The notes under the pieces: model-generated
Database searches by the model: none
Told to the model about the DNA's origin: nothing
Seen by the model: the letters and a program-made list of their open reading frames with translations, nothing else
Translations under genes and position numbers: made by a program
Part shown: in pieces, positions 1 through 8,740 of the stretch
Position numbering within the stretch: the stretch's first letter is position 1
Layout: every line of letters starts with the position of its first letter
Source of the DNA: Candidatus Polarisedimenticolaceae bacterium
GTDB lineage: Bacteria; Pseudomonadota; Gammaproteobacteria; Chromatiales; Chromatiaceae
Length of the DNA stretch: 64,000 nucleotides
NCBI GenBank assembly: GCA_021648685.1
Contig: JAKISI010000004.1
Location: 1-64,000, forward strand
Direction of reading: 5' to 3'

Positions 1-242
1 GAGTTATTCTCATCTAGAGCGTGGTGATAGGAAAAAACAGCGCTGGCATTGATAATGCGGCCTAAAATAACCAAGCGTGGTAGTACGATTTTGCTAAAAA
101 ACTGAGTTTTCTGCCGGACACTACTTACCTTTGTTGAGCTTGGAACGCATGAAAATTTTTATCGTGATTTAAAACACAATAAGCGGTAAATCCTGCTTTT
201 TTTATCTCTGCAATAACTTCAGCAAGGCGCAGAGTACATTCT
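1..242. other. Intergenic edge, nothing recognised
   Basis: This AT-rich stretch lies downstream of yaeQ. No open frame with a credible start and no RNA or repeat was recognised. It may hold the 3' end of a transcript or the edge of a gene lying outside the window. Confidence 0.5.
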
Positions 243-791
243 CTACTCACCCAGCGGTTTCCAAACCAGCGGATTCACCTGCACAGTTTCAGCATCATCC
301 GCCAGCCAGAGCTGGCCATCCTGTATGGTGCACTGTAGCTGCATATTGCGTTGCGCCAGATGGGCCAGTTGCTTGCTGACATCATTCGGGATATGAACCA
401 CCCTGAGGTTGTCAAAACGCTGTAGTTTGCTGCTGTTTTGCTCCCACCAGACCGCGGCACTTCGGCTGCTGTAACAGTAGATGATCACCTGTTTGGCTCG
501 ACCACAGGCCTTGCGAATACGCTTTTCATCCGGCTGGCCAAGATCAATCCATAGCTCAATCTCATCACTCAAGTTTTTTAACCAGAGATCCGGTTCATCA
601 TCGCTGCTCAGCCCTTTGGTGAAAGAGAGTGCCTCATCAGCATGCAGCGCAAAGGCGAGCAACCGGACCATCATCCGCTCATCCGTCTCGGAGGGGTGGC
701 GTGCCAGTGTCAAAAGATGCGGCTGATAGTAGTTGCGATCCATATCTGCAATCTGTAGATCGACTTTAAACACGGTTGATTTGATGGCCAT
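243..791 (-). CDS. yaeQ: YaeQ family protein
   Basis: The 182-residue protein has the usual YaeQ length. Its N-terminus begins MAIKSTVFKVDLQIADMDR, followed by HPSETDERMMVRLLAFALHA, both hallmarks of the family. YaeQ proteins have a PD-(D/E)XK-like nuclease fold, but their substrate is uncertain; an early proposal was suppression of RfaH-dependent transcription defects. The stop of the upstream DUF3820 gene overlaps the start by one base, so the two are probably co-transcribed. The family call is firm, the function is not. Confidence 0.9.
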   Translation of the reverse strand: MAIKSTVFKVDLQIADMDRNYYQPHLLTLARHPSETDERMMVRLLAFALHADEALSFTKGLSSDDEPDLWLKNLSDEIELWIDLGQPDEKRIRKACGRAKQVIIYCYSSRSAAVWWEQNSSKLQRFDNLRVVHIPNDVSKQLAHLAQRNMQLQCTIQDGQLWLADDAETVQVNPLVWKPLGE

Positions 792-1036
792 TAGTGGAGC
801 GTTGGACGCTGTCTCAGTGGATCAACCAGATAGGTCAGGCCGTTGATCTTGATCTCTAAAGAGAGCTTCAGCAGCATCCCCAGCCGACCCTCTGGGAACC
901 CCTTATCGGCAAACCAGAGCAGGTAGGGCTCTGGCAGGTCGATCAGCAGCGACCCTTTATATTTGCCAAAGGGCATCTCAGTTTTGGCCAGCCTGACCAG
1001 ATCTTCCTTCTCTAACAAAATCTCGCTGTTATCCAT
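791..1036 (-). CDS. DUF3820 family protein
   Basis: This small 81-residue protein carries the DUF3820 core: MPFGKYKGSLLIDLPEPYLL near residues 21-40, then a WFADKGFPEGRLG segment. The family is found across gammaproteobacteria and sometimes fused to exonuclease domains; no biochemical role is established. It sits between srmB and yaeQ on the same strand with almost no spacing, so one transcript srmB-DUF3820-yaeQ is likely. Confidence 0.8.
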   Translation of the reverse strand: MDNSEILLEKEDLVRLAKTEMPFGKYKGSLLIDLPEPYLLWFADKGFPEGRLGMLLKLSLEIKINGLTYLVDPLRQRPTLH

Positions 1037-1042
1037 GGCTCG

Positions 1043-2374
1043 TCACTTTTTCTTCATCAGTGGCTTGAAGCCACTTGGCGTGGGCTTATCTTCAATCTGT
1101 ACGGTTGGCTTGCGCCGCTTGCCAATATTTTTCTTGTCCCGGTGGCGCTGCTTGGCTTTAACCACCTTCTCCTTCTTTTTTTCCTTTGTCTTTTTTGTGC
1201 CTGCCGCCTTTCCCGATGCTTTAACTTTATGCGGCCCCTTATATTTGCCCAGCTGCGACTCAACCGTGCGCTGCTCAAAATCAATTCGCAGATAACGCCC
1301 GACACTGGACATCAGGTTCCACTCCTGCGGGCTGATCAGGCAGATGGCCAGCCCCTCCTCTCCGGCGCGTCCGGTACGGCCGATGCGGTGCACATGCTCT
1401 TTGCCACTGCGCGCCATATCAAAGTTGATGACCAGATCAACCCCTTTGACATCAATCCCGCGCGCTGCCACATCGGTGGCCACCAACACATTGATAATGC
1501 CCTGGCGCAGCAGCTGCATGATGCGGTTGCGCTCATCCTGCTCCAGATCGCCGTGCAGTACGCCCATGCGCTGGCCTCTGCTGCGCAGATAGCTGCCCAA
1601 CTTATCGGCCTGGATACGGGTGTTGGTAAAGATCATCGCCTTGTCGAAGGTCTCATTGCTCAGCAGCCAATCGGTCAAACGTCCTTTGTGCAGGCTGTCA
1701 TCGGCCACAATAATCTGCTGCCGGATGTTTTGGTGCCGATCCCGCACACTGTTAAGCCGGATAGCCTCTGGCTCACGCAGCATCCCGGCCATCATCTTTG
1801 AGAGGCCTCGGTGGTTGAGCGTGGCAGAGAAGAGCAGCGTCTGGCGATCGACATTGCAGCAGCTGACGATCTTCAGCACATCTTCACTCAGCCCCATATC
1901 CAGCATGCGGTCGGCTTCATCCAGAATCAGGAATTCAAGCGCTTCAAAATCCGGGGTGCCGTGCTCAATATGTTCCAGCAGTCGCCCTGGGGTGGCGATG
2001 ATCACCTCTGGGTTTTTGCGGAACATTGCGCGTTGAAATTTGAAGGTCTCGCCACCACAGATCAGGGCGAACTTTAGATGGGTAAACGCTGCCAGCTGTT
2101 TGAAATGCTTCATCACCTGCCGTGCCAGTTCACGGGTGGGCAGCAGTATCAGCATGCGGCTGCCTGTCTCAGGCGCTGCTTTGGCCAGCATCTGGTGCAG
2201 TGTCGGCAGCAAAAAAGCGGCCGTCTTGCCACTTCCTGTTTCTGAGCTGACCAGCAGGTCTTTATGTGCTAGAGCCGGTGGAATAGCCGCTGTTTGCACC
2301 GGGGTGGGTTTTTCAAAACCCAATTTATCAACCGCCTTGAGCAGGCGCTTATCGAGATCAAATTCAGAAAACAA
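1043..2374 (-). CDS. srmB: DEAD-box RNA helicase, SrmB-like
   Basis: This 443-residue ATP-dependent RNA helicase has the Q motif (GFEKPTPVQTAAIP, residues 19-32), Walker A (SSETGSGKT, 43-51), DEAD, SAT and a C-terminal HRIGRTGRAG motif. A strongly basic lysine-rich tail (KKTKEKKKEKVVKAKQ region) follows the helicase core, as in SrmB and RhlE relatives that act in ribosome assembly. SrmB helps early assembly of the 50S subunit; that role here is inferred from the family. It is the first gene of a run with the DUF3820 and yaeQ genes. RhlE is the main alternative name. Confidence 0.85.
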   Translation of the reverse strand: MFSEFDLDKRLLKAVDKLGFEKPTPVQTAAIPPALAHKDLLVSSETGSGKTAAFLLPTLHQMLAKAAPETGSRMLILLPTRELARQVMKHFKQLAAFTHLKFALICGGETFKFQRAMFRKNPEVIIATPGRLLEHIEHGTPDFEALEFLILDEADRMLDMGLSEDVLKIVSCCNVDRQTLLFSATLNHRGLSKMMAGMLREPEAIRLNSVRDRHQNIRQQIIVADDSLHKGRLTDWLLSNETFDKAMIFTNTRIQADKLGSYLRSRGQRMGVLHGDLEQDERNRIMQLLRQGIINVLVATDVAARGIDVKGVDLVINFDMARSGKEHVHRIGRTGRAGEEGLAICLISPQEWNLMSSVGRYLRIDFEQRTVESQLGKYKGPHKVKASGKAAGTKKTKEKKKEKVVKAKQRHRDKKNIGKRRKPTVQIEDKPTPSGFKPLMKKK

Positions 2375-2529
2375 GAGTGATGGCCTTTGTAAAGTAAGGG
2401 TTCAGAACAGCAGTGGATTCTACACTAAAACAGCGGGTTACCCTGCAATGACAGAACAGTGGGAACCAATTACCGAAACCTGCTGTCTGCTGATGGAATA
2501 AGATATCCAGCCTGCCAGGACAAAAAACT

Positions 2530-2973
2530 ATGACCAGACAACAGACCCACCACAAAAAGCACCTCTGTACTCGACAGGGCGGCGCCACAAAACAGAACCT
2601 GCTGGTCATCCTGCTGACCGCAACCGGCATACTGATATTTGGCTGGGCCATGCTGCCGCAGGGCTACCACTCCGATACCTCGCTGATTGGACAGGGCAGA
2701 CCTGCCATTGTTCTCATTTATGATGGCAACAATGCGGTCAGTGATCAGCTCACCGAGCGTTTTAGTCAGGTACGGGATGAATTTACGCCAGAGGTAGAGT
2801 TTATTCTGGTAGACATAAATGCCCCCGGAGGCAGTCAATTTGCCAATGCCAACGCCGTAAGTACCGCCAGCGCGCTCTTTTTTGACAGCAAAGGGAAGAG
2901 GGTAACAGCCCTCTACTCCCCTCCGGAGGTCGATATGCTCGGCAAAATCATACGCCAGGTATTTGACCTGTAG
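2530..2973 (+). CDS. Membrane-anchored thioredoxin-like protein
   Basis: The 147-residue protein has a cytoplasmic N-terminus, one transmembrane segment at about residues 24-42 and a periplasmic thioredoxin-fold domain: a strand PAIVLIYDG, a second strand EFILVDINAP and a later ALFFDSKGKRV. The CXXC redox motif is absent from the expected site after the first strand, so it is unlikely to be a classical disulphide reductase. An antisense frame over the same bases lacks any recognisable domain. It converges with the DUF1858 gene and could belong to the same redox context. The specific function is unknown. Confidence 0.65.
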   Translation: MTRQQTHHKKHLCTRQGGATKQNLLVILLTATGILIFGWAMLPQGYHSDTSLIGQGRPAIVLIYDGNNAVSDQLTERFSQVRDEFTPEVEFILVDINAPGGSQFANANAVSTASALFFDSKGKRVTALYSPPEVDMLGKIIRQVFDL

Positions 2974-2983
2974 CTCAGGAAAA

Positions 2984-3514
2984 TCAGTCGCTATTTTTAA
3001 GAAAATAGGAGTTGACCCGATCTTCACCCTCTTTTTTTGACCAGGCCGAGTACCCCTTGGATTTCATGATGTCAATCCCTGGGGCAGGCAGGAATGATGT
3101 GGTGAGTTCGATAATATCACCTGGGCTGACCTGCTCCGCCTCCAGCATAATATCGACCAGTGACTTCCCATCCTTGGCGCTCACTTTTTTCTCATCCACA
3201 GCAAAGGCGATCTTGTCGGCCGAAAACCACTTTGGCGGGTTACCAAAATAATCCTGGTCACTGTAGCTGTTAGTGCTCTGTGGCAATCCTGCCGCCTCTC
3301 TGAGCCTGCCAATCAACAGGTCGAGCGGGATGCCGCCAACCGATGCAATATTCTCTATAGTCGCCACCCTGGCCACCGTCTTTCTCAGGATGGGGTTCTT
3401 CAGCCTCTTGAACGGGGGGGCCATGCCAATCAGAAGATCTTCCAGCTCTGGATAGGCCTCCAGCAACGCATGTACGGTGAGCGATGGGGTAATATCTGTT
3501 TTAGTTTGTGACAC
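2984..3514 (-). CDS. DUF1858 domain protein
   Basis: This protein is 176 residues long. Residues 8-70 match the DUF1858 domain (ITPSLTVHALLEAYPELEDL, then GMAPPFKRLKNPILRKTVAR), often found with hybrid-cluster and redox proteins. The C-terminal half (VSPGDIIELTTSFLPAPGID) resembles the TusA-like DUF2249 domains that frequently accompany DUF1858. The conserved cysteine pair of redox-disulphide versions is not present in the N-terminal domain. A role in sulfur or redox biology is inferred only from the family. Confidence 0.7.
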   Translation of the reverse strand: MSQTKTDITPSLTVHALLEAYPELEDLLIGMAPPFKRLKNPILRKTVARVATIENIASVGGIPLDLLIGRLREAAGLPQSTNSYSDQDYFGNPPKWFSADKIAFAVDEKKVSAKDGKSLVDIMLEAEQVSPGDIIELTTSFLPAPGIDIMKSKGYSAWSKKEGEDRVNSYFLKNSD

Positions 3515-3559
3515 TTTGGCTTGCTCTCTTGCTCGGGTTAACTAAAGGTGCGCACCGCT

Positions 3560-4216
3560 TCAGGCAGAGTTCAACTGGCTGTAAACCACGCCCTGCACCA
3601 TGAGATAATCTGTAATCGTATTGATGATAAATTGCACCCCATGATGATACTGGCCCTCTTCATCCGGCTGCTCTTTACGTATATTACGAACCACTGCAAT
3701 AACCGCAACACCATTTTCAGTGTCATTAAATTCAACGCCAATGATTACCCGCAACTTGGTGCCTACCTCGCCCAAAACATCGCTGCTCGCAATCAGTGCG
3801 CCATTGGCGCTGATGTTGATGATTCGGGTGTCAACCTTGCGCTCTGAACCGGAATCAAGATTCACCGTAGTGGCATGAATGTCGGTACGTACCCGCTCCG
3901 CCTGCCGCAGAAAGGCGCTTTTGATCTCTGACGGATAGGCAATATGGAGATGAGGAAATGGCTTCAGGAATACTGCTCGCACATTAGAGACGAAGGCATA
4001 CACATTGTTGGTGCCAAGGAAACGGGCGGTGGTGATCTGCCCCTCTCGCAGCAGCATGGGCTTGCCCTTGTGTTGCGGCGTATGCAGAATAATGCTGGTC
4101 GGATGCACATAGCCAATGATCTTGGTTGCATAGCGTTGTGATGTGCCATCCGTGCCAAACTGAAGCTGTACAGGCGTTCCAACCTCTAGCTCAAGATTTT
4201 GATCCGACTCCCCCAT
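3560..4216 (-). CDS. PilZ domain c-di-GMP protein (YcgR-like)
   Basis: The 218-residue protein has a YcgR-type N-terminal beta-barrel (about residues 8-95) followed by a PilZ domain (about 100-215). The c-di-GMP signature is partly visible: RQAER (RxxxR) near residue 104 and NISANGA, a variant of the D/NxSxxG motif, near residue 138. YcgR proteins slow flagellar motors when c-di-GMP is bound, but no flagellar genes are in this window, so the target is open. A second c-di-GMP gene, an HD-GYP phosphodiesterase, lies at 49.3 kb. Confidence 0.82.
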   Translation of the reverse strand: MGESDQNLELEVGTPVQLQFGTDGTSQRYATKIIGYVHPTSIILHTPQHKGKPMLLREGQITTARFLGTNNVYAFVSNVRAVFLKPFPHLHIAYPSEIKSAFLRQAERVRTDIHATTVNLDSGSERKVDTRIINISANGALIASSDVLGEVGTKLRVIIGVEFNDTENGVAVIAVVRNIRKEQPDEEGQYHHGVQFIINTITDYLMVQGVVYSQLNSA

Positions 4217-4308
4217 TGATCTCCCACTGCTTTAATTGAACCTGATCCAAATGGCACTCCGGGCTATTGGATTTTCATTCCGTACAATACGCCCAACTCA
4301 CCACGCCA

Positions 4309-5013
4309 TCAAGAGCACTTGGAGTCCCCACAATTCAGGCAGGTCAAGCAGCCATCCATCTGGATCACTGCCTTGGTGCTGCATTTTTTGCACAACTGGG
4401 CTGCGTCAGGAAACTCGCTGCCATGCTCTGCATCTTTCATTTTGATGGAGGCTTCAAACTGCTTGCGCTTCTCGTCCAGTATCTTCTGCTGATGCTCGCT
4501 CGGCTCCTCTTCTTTGATCATGCCGATCATCACCAGATGGCAGTAGATGACATCACCAATCTCGGCCACCAGTGATGGCATGAATTTGCCGCCCTTTTTG
4601 AAGTAACCGCCACTGGGGTCGAATACGGAACGTAGCTCTTCCACCAGAAAGGTCACATCACCACCCTTACGAAACACGGCGGAGATGATCCGCGTCAGCG
4701 CCACGATCCACTGGAAGTGATCCATATTCTTGGAGTTGATGAAGACCTCAAACGGTCGCCGCACTTCATGTGGTGTCCCCTGATTCAGGATAATGTCGTT
4801 GATCGTGACGTAGAGCGCATGGTCTGAGAGCGGCGTTGTGATCTTGTAGGTAGATCCAAACAGCATCTCGGGGCGAGCGACCTTTTCGTGCATCTGGACA
4901 ATGTTGCTCTCCTGCACGGCCGCCTTCTCCAGCTCGGCATTTGCCTGCTGATCCCCCTCTTTGAGGACGCTGTACTCCGTGATTTTCTGATCGATTTTAA
5001 TAGCCATTGTCAT
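4309..5013 (-). CDS. nrdJb: Class II ribonucleotide reductase, small NrdJb chain
   Basis: This 234-residue protein is the C-terminal part of a split vitamin-B12-dependent ribonucleotide reductase, as known from Pseudomonas. The core reads STYKITTPLSDHALYVTIND and later FIDPSGGYFK-like text. The last 30 residues carry CKKC, CLTC and NCGDSKC cysteine clusters, which fits the redox-active tail that re-reduces the active site. It follows nrdJa by 30 bp on the same strand, so the two chains are made together. Confidence 0.9.
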   Translation of the reverse strand: MTMAIKIDQKITEYSVLKEGDQQANAELEKAAVQESNIVQMHEKVARPEMLFGSTYKITTPLSDHALYVTINDIILNQGTPHEVRRPFEVFINSKNMDHFQWIVALTRIISAVFRKGGDVTFLVEELRSVFDPSGGYFKKGGKFMPSLVAEIGDVIYCHLVMIGMIKEEEPSEHQQKILDEKRKQFEASIKMKDAEHGSEFPDAAQLCKKCSTKAVIQMDGCLTCLNCGDSKCS

Positions 5014-5043
5014 AACCTTGGTTCGCGTGCAGTCAATGCTGCT

Positions 5044-7200
5044 TTAGAGTTTACCGTAATAACCCTCTTTCAGGGCATCGAAGAGATTTGCGGCGCTGTG
5101 CATCTCGCCATCATATTCGATCTCTTCATTACCTCTGGCCTCTACCACTGAGCCATCGGCCAGTGTGAAACAGTAGGTGGTGTTTTCCAGATCCTGCTCT
5201 TTGACCAGCACCCCCTGGAAGGCCTCCGGGTTGAAACGGAAGGTGGTGCAGCCTTTCAGCCCCTGCTCGTAGGCATAGAGATAGATATTCTTGAACTCTT
5301 CGTAGGGGTAATCGGTCGGCACATTGGCCGTCTTTGAGATGGATGAGTCGATCCACTTCTGTGCCGCAGCCTGCACATCAACATGCTGTTTGGGGCTGAC
5401 CTCATCGGCGGCGATGAAGTAGTCCGGCAGCTGATCGCTGGCATTTTCAGAATAGGGCATGGCATCGGCATTGACCTGATCACGGTAGGCCAGCAGCTCG
5501 TAACTGAAGACATCGACCTTCTCTTTGCTCTTCTTCCCTTCGCGGATGATGTTACGGGAGTAGTGGTGGGCAAAGCTGGGTTCGATACCGTTGCTGGCAT
5601 TGTTGGCCAGCGAGAGTGAGATGGTGCCGGTGGGCGCAATAGAGCTGTGGTGAGTGAAGCGGCAGCCAATCTCTGACAGCGCCTCCACCAGCGCAGGATC
5701 TTCCTTTGCCAGCTGCTGCATATAGCGGCTGTATGTGGAGAAGAGCACCCGACCCTTAAGGCTGTCACCGACCTGCCAGCCATCCACCGCCATCTCCGGA
5801 CGCTGGGCCAGCATCTCGGTGGTAACGGGGAAATCCTCATCCATAATGGGTGCCGCGCCCTTTTCATTGGCCAGCGCCAGACCCGCTCTCCACCCCTCCA
5901 GCGCCAGGATTTTGGTCACCTGCTCGGTGAATTCAAGCGATGCCTCAGAGCCATATTTCATACACATCATGGTCATGCTGGAACCCAGCCCCAGGTAGCC
6001 CATACCGTGGCGGCGTTTGCGCATAATCTCGTCGCGCTGCTCTTGCAGCGGCAGGCCGTTGACCTCTATCACATTATCCAGCATGCGGGTAAAGACTGTG
6101 ATCACCTCAGCAAAGCTCTCCCAATCGAAATGGGCTTCCGGGGTAAAGGGCTTGCGCACAAATTTGGTCAGATTGATAGAGCCTAGCAGGCAGGCTCCAT
6201 AGGGTGGTAGCGGCTGCTCACCGCACGGATTGGTGGCACGGACATTTTCGCAGAACCAGTTGTTGTTCATCTCGTTGACCTTGTCGATCAGGATGAAGCC
6301 AGGCTCAGCAAAATCGTAGGTGGAGGCCATAATTACATCCCACAGGCGACGTGCACGGATGGTCTTGTAGATCTTGCAGGCAACCAAGCCTGTCTCGCCC
6401 GTGATGTAGCCGTTGTGGCTCGGCCACTCCCGCCAGACAACCTGCTCGGCATTGCCCAGATCCAGCTTGTCGTCGGTCACCTCTTTCTCGGTAACCGGGA
6501 AGGCCAGCGCCCAATCGCCATCATTTTTGACCGCCTCCATGAACTCTTCAGTGATCAGCAACGAGAGGTTAAACTGGCGCAGACGGCCATTCTCACGTTT
6601 GGCGCGGATGAAATCCATCACGTCGGGATGGCCGATATCAAAGGTAGCCATCTGTGCGCCACGACGACCACCGGCGGACGAGACGGTAAAACACATCTTG
6701 TCGTAGATATCCATAAAGGAGAGCGGCCCGGAGGTGTAGGCACCGGCTCCGCTGACATAGGCTCCTTTCGGGCGCAGAGTTGAGAACTCGTAGCCGATGC
6801 CACAACCCGCCTTCAGCGTAAGGCCCGCCTCGTGTACCTTGCCGAGGATGTCATTCATCGAGTCACTCACCATGCCGGAGACGGTACAGTTGATGGTGGA
6901 GGTGGCTGGTTTATAGGCCTGCGCCCCGGCATTGGAGGTAATACGACCGGCCGGGATAGCGCCATGGCGTAGCGCCCAAAGGAAACGCTCCTCCCACTCC
7001 CGCTGATTCTCGATGCCCTCTTCGGCCTCAGCCAGCGCCTTGGCCACGCGACGGTGGGTGGCATCAACATCCTGATCTACCGCATCACCATCTTTGGTCT
7101 TGAGTCGGTACTTGGTGTCCCAGATATCGTAGGACGCAGCTTGCAGTGGAATATCAATCGTTGTAACGGATGGGACAGCTTTAAGGTGAGCGGTCTTCAT
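5044..7200 (-). CDS. nrdJa: B12-dependent ribonucleotide reductase, catalytic NrdJa chain
   Basis: This 718-residue class II ribonucleotide reductase large chain reduces ribonucleotides to deoxyribonucleotides using adenosylcobalamin, with no need for oxygen. The first active-site cysteine is C105 (TINCTVSG). The radical-site motif NPCGEQPLPPYGACLLGSIN places C326 and E328. The finger-loop context and the C-terminal Cys tail are supplied by the separate NrdJb chain encoded next door. No class I or III enzyme is seen in this window. NrdR-like boxes lie upstream (7240-7444). The substrate level (diphosphate) is inferred from homologues. Confidence 0.93.
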   Translation of the reverse strand: MKTAHLKAVPSVTTIDIPLQAASYDIWDTKYRLKTKDGDAVDQDVDATHRRVAKALAEAEEGIENQREWEERFLWALRHGAIPAGRITSNAGAQAYKPATSTINCTVSGMVSDSMNDILGKVHEAGLTLKAGCGIGYEFSTLRPKGAYVSGAGAYTSGPLSFMDIYDKMCFTVSSAGGRRGAQMATFDIGHPDVMDFIRAKRENGRLRQFNLSLLITEEFMEAVKNDGDWALAFPVTEKEVTDDKLDLGNAEQVVWREWPSHNGYITGETGLVACKIYKTIRARRLWDVIMASTYDFAEPGFILIDKVNEMNNNWFCENVRATNPCGEQPLPPYGACLLGSINLTKFVRKPFTPEAHFDWESFAEVITVFTRMLDNVIEVNGLPLQEQRDEIMRKRRHGMGYLGLGSSMTMMCMKYGSEASLEFTEQVTKILALEGWRAGLALANEKGAAPIMDEDFPVTTEMLAQRPEMAVDGWQVGDSLKGRVLFSTYSRYMQQLAKEDPALVEALSEIGCRFTHHSSIAPTGTISLSLANNASNGIEPSFAHHYSRNIIREGKKSKEKVDVFSYELLAYRDQVNADAMPYSENASDQLPDYFIAADEVSPKQHVDVQAAAQKWIDSSISKTANVPTDYPYEEFKNIYLYAYEQGLKGCTTFRFNPEAFQGVLVKEQDLENTTYCFTLADGSVVEARGNEEIEYDGEMHSAANLFDALKEGYYGKL

Positions 7201-7239
7201 TGTTTAGAGCACCCTGATCAAGTTAGGTTTGCTATAGCA

Positions 7240-7255
7240 GTACGACATATAGCCC
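7240..7255 (-). promoter_or_regulatory. Candidate NrdR box 3, proximal
   Basis: Read on the minus strand this is GGGCTATATGTCGTAC, which keeps the CTATATGTnGT core of the NrdR operator (consensus acaCtATATgTtGtgt). It lies about 40 bp before the nrdJa start, where repressor binding would cover promoter or early transcript. It is weaker than the distal pair. Confidence 0.5.
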
Positions 7256-7386
7256 TCTTTCAAAATGGATATATGGCAACTGCCAGGAAAAATTTTATCC
7301 GAAATCGCCAGAGCAGTTATGATGAGCACGGCTCAAAATCAGGAGTGACTTGAAAGGGCTGAATATCAATAACTTAAAAATCACGC

Positions 7387-7402
7387 GCCCTATATGTTGT
7401 AT
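7387..7402. promoter_or_regulatory. NrdR box 1
   Basis: The sequence GCCCTATATGTTGTAT matches the palindromic NrdR operator at its core. It is paired with a near-perfect box that starts 42 bp further from nrdJa. NrdR is the zinc-finger/ATP-cone repressor of ribonucleotide reductase genes, and paired boxes are the normal arrangement. Confidence 0.75.
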
Positions 7403-7428
7403 GTTTTATGGCCAATCCAGACGACTAA

Positions 7429-7444
7429 ACACTATATGTTGTGT
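7429..7444. promoter_or_regulatory. NrdR box 2
   Basis: ACACTATATGTTGTGT is a near-ideal NrdR operator and is almost perfectly palindromic. It starts 42 bp from box 1, four turns of B-DNA, so two repressors would sit on the same face. It lies about 230 bp upstream of nrdJa on the non-coding side. Confidence 0.82.
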
Positions 7445-7595
7445 TTGAGCGGACAAGCGTATTCCCATGCATCGCCACTGTCAAGCCTTCAAAAACAGGG
7501 CAAATTTAGTAAGAAATAGCTGCTGCAACAGAGAGATATTGGTGGTATTTCGACCGGGAGTAAGCAAAAAAATTAAAAATATTTTGCAGGGTGCA

Positions 7596-7680
7596 GGGCG
7601 AGGCTCCCAAAAGCAGGCGCTTTAGGCGAAGCCTCACTTCCGATACTTTTGGAAGCGGGGCTTTAGCCTCGCCCGCTTTT
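7596..7680. repeat. Dispersed hairpin repeat, copy 1
   Basis: The block has two adjoining parts. Part B folds on GAGGCT/AGCCTC around a conserved interior (CCAAAAGCAGGCGCTTTAGG). Part A reads GGGGCTTTAGCCTCGCC, a short hairpin with a TT loop. The same two parts occur at 18484-18565 in the opposite order. The block lies directly 3' of cysK and may also act as its terminator. The interior is conserved while the stem changes in a compensatory way. Confidence 0.75.
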
Positions 7681-7705
7681 GCTGGTCGCGCTAAATCTCA
7701 ATGGA

Positions 7706-8662
7706 TCAATCTGTGATATTTTCAAACAAAATGCTGGAGAGATAACGTTCGCCCGAATCCGGCATAATGACCACAATGGTCTTGCCTGCAAATTCTGCTT
7801 GCTTCGCCAAACGGGCAGCAACAGCTACCACCGCACCACAGGAGATACCGGAAAGAATGCCCTCTTCCGTGGCCAGGCGACGCGCAAACTCGATCGCCTC
7901 TTCATTCTCAACCTGCTCAACGCGGTCAACCACCGAGAGATCCAGCGTATCCGGGATAAAACCTGCGCCTATACCCTGAATTTTGTGTGGTCCTGGGGTC
8001 AGCTCTTCACCTGCCATCGCCTGGGTAATGACCGGGCTGGCGGTTGGCTCCACCGCAATGCTGAGAACATCCTTGCCGCAGCTGTTTTTGATATAGCGCG
8101 AAACCCCGGTAATCGTGCCGCCGGTACCCACGCCTGAGATCAGCACATCAATCTGGCCATCGGTTGCATCCCAGATCTCCGGCCCGGTGGTCTGCTCATG
8201 AATATCCGGGTTGGCCGGATTTTTGAACTGCTGTGGCAGGTAGTAGTGATCTGGATCCTGCGCCGCAATCTCTTCCGCCTTGGCGATGGCAGCAGGCATC
8301 CCCTTGGCACCTTCCGTCAACACCAGCTTGGCACCCAGCGCCTTGAGTACCTTGCGCCGCTCCAGGCTCATGGTATCCGGCATCACCAGGGTAATCTCAT
8401 AGCCACGCGAGGCGCAGACAAAGGCCAGCGCAATGCCGGTGTTGCCGCTGGTTGGCTCCACCACCGCCATGCCCGGTTTGAGCAGCCCCTGCTTTTCGGC
8501 CTCCCAGACCATGGCCGCACCAATCCGGCACTTTACAGAGTAGGCCGGATTGCGGCCTTCGATCTTGGCCAGTACCAGTGCATTGCCCGCATCAACCACC
8601 TTGTTCAGCTTGATCAGCGGGGTGTTGCCAATAGAGAGCGAGTTGTCTTCAAAATAGTTCAT
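7706..8662 (-). CDS. cysK: Cysteine synthase A
   Basis: This O-acetylserine sulfhydrylase of 318 residues is a PLP enzyme that makes cysteine from O-acetylserine and sulfide. The PLP lysine is K44 in [10 protein letters not shown], the substrate loop is TSGNTG (71-76), and the phosphate-binding [10 protein letters not shown] and the [11 protein letters not shown]-terminal motif are present. The length fits CysK; CysM enzymes are shorter and lack this exact loop. It is monocistronic, between trhP and a hairpin repeat. Confidence 0.95.
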   Translation of the reverse strand: MNYFEDNSLSIGNTPLIKLNKVVDAGNALVLAKIEGRNPAYSVKCRIGAAMVWEAEKQGLLKPGMAVVEPTSGNTGIALAFVCASRGYEITLVMPDTMSLERRKVLKALGAKLVLTEGAKGMPAAIAKAEEIAAQDPDHYYLPQQFKNPANPDIHEQTTGPEIWDATDGQIDVLISGVGTGGTITGVSRYIKNSCGKDVLSIAVEPTASPVITQAMAGEELTPGPHKIQGIGAGFIPDTLDLSVVDRVEQVENEEAIEFARRLATEEGILSGISCGAVVAVAARLAKQAEFAGKTIVVIMPDSGERYLSSILFENITD

Positions 8663-8740
8663 GCGTTATTTTCCCTTACCTGAATGAATTGGATACAAAA
8701 AGGTGCCGTCTCTCGATATTCAGCTTTTTGCTTTAGAATT

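Noticed and set aside
2470-3027. Long antisense frame over the thioredoxin-like gene
   Set aside because: It has no domain or signal and overlaps two genes; the plus-strand frame has a membrane helix and thioredoxin fold.
7460-7490. GCCACTG string resembling a B12-riboswitch box upstream of nrdJa
   Set aside because: It is on the opposite strand to nrdJa and lacks the surrounding B12-box sequences.
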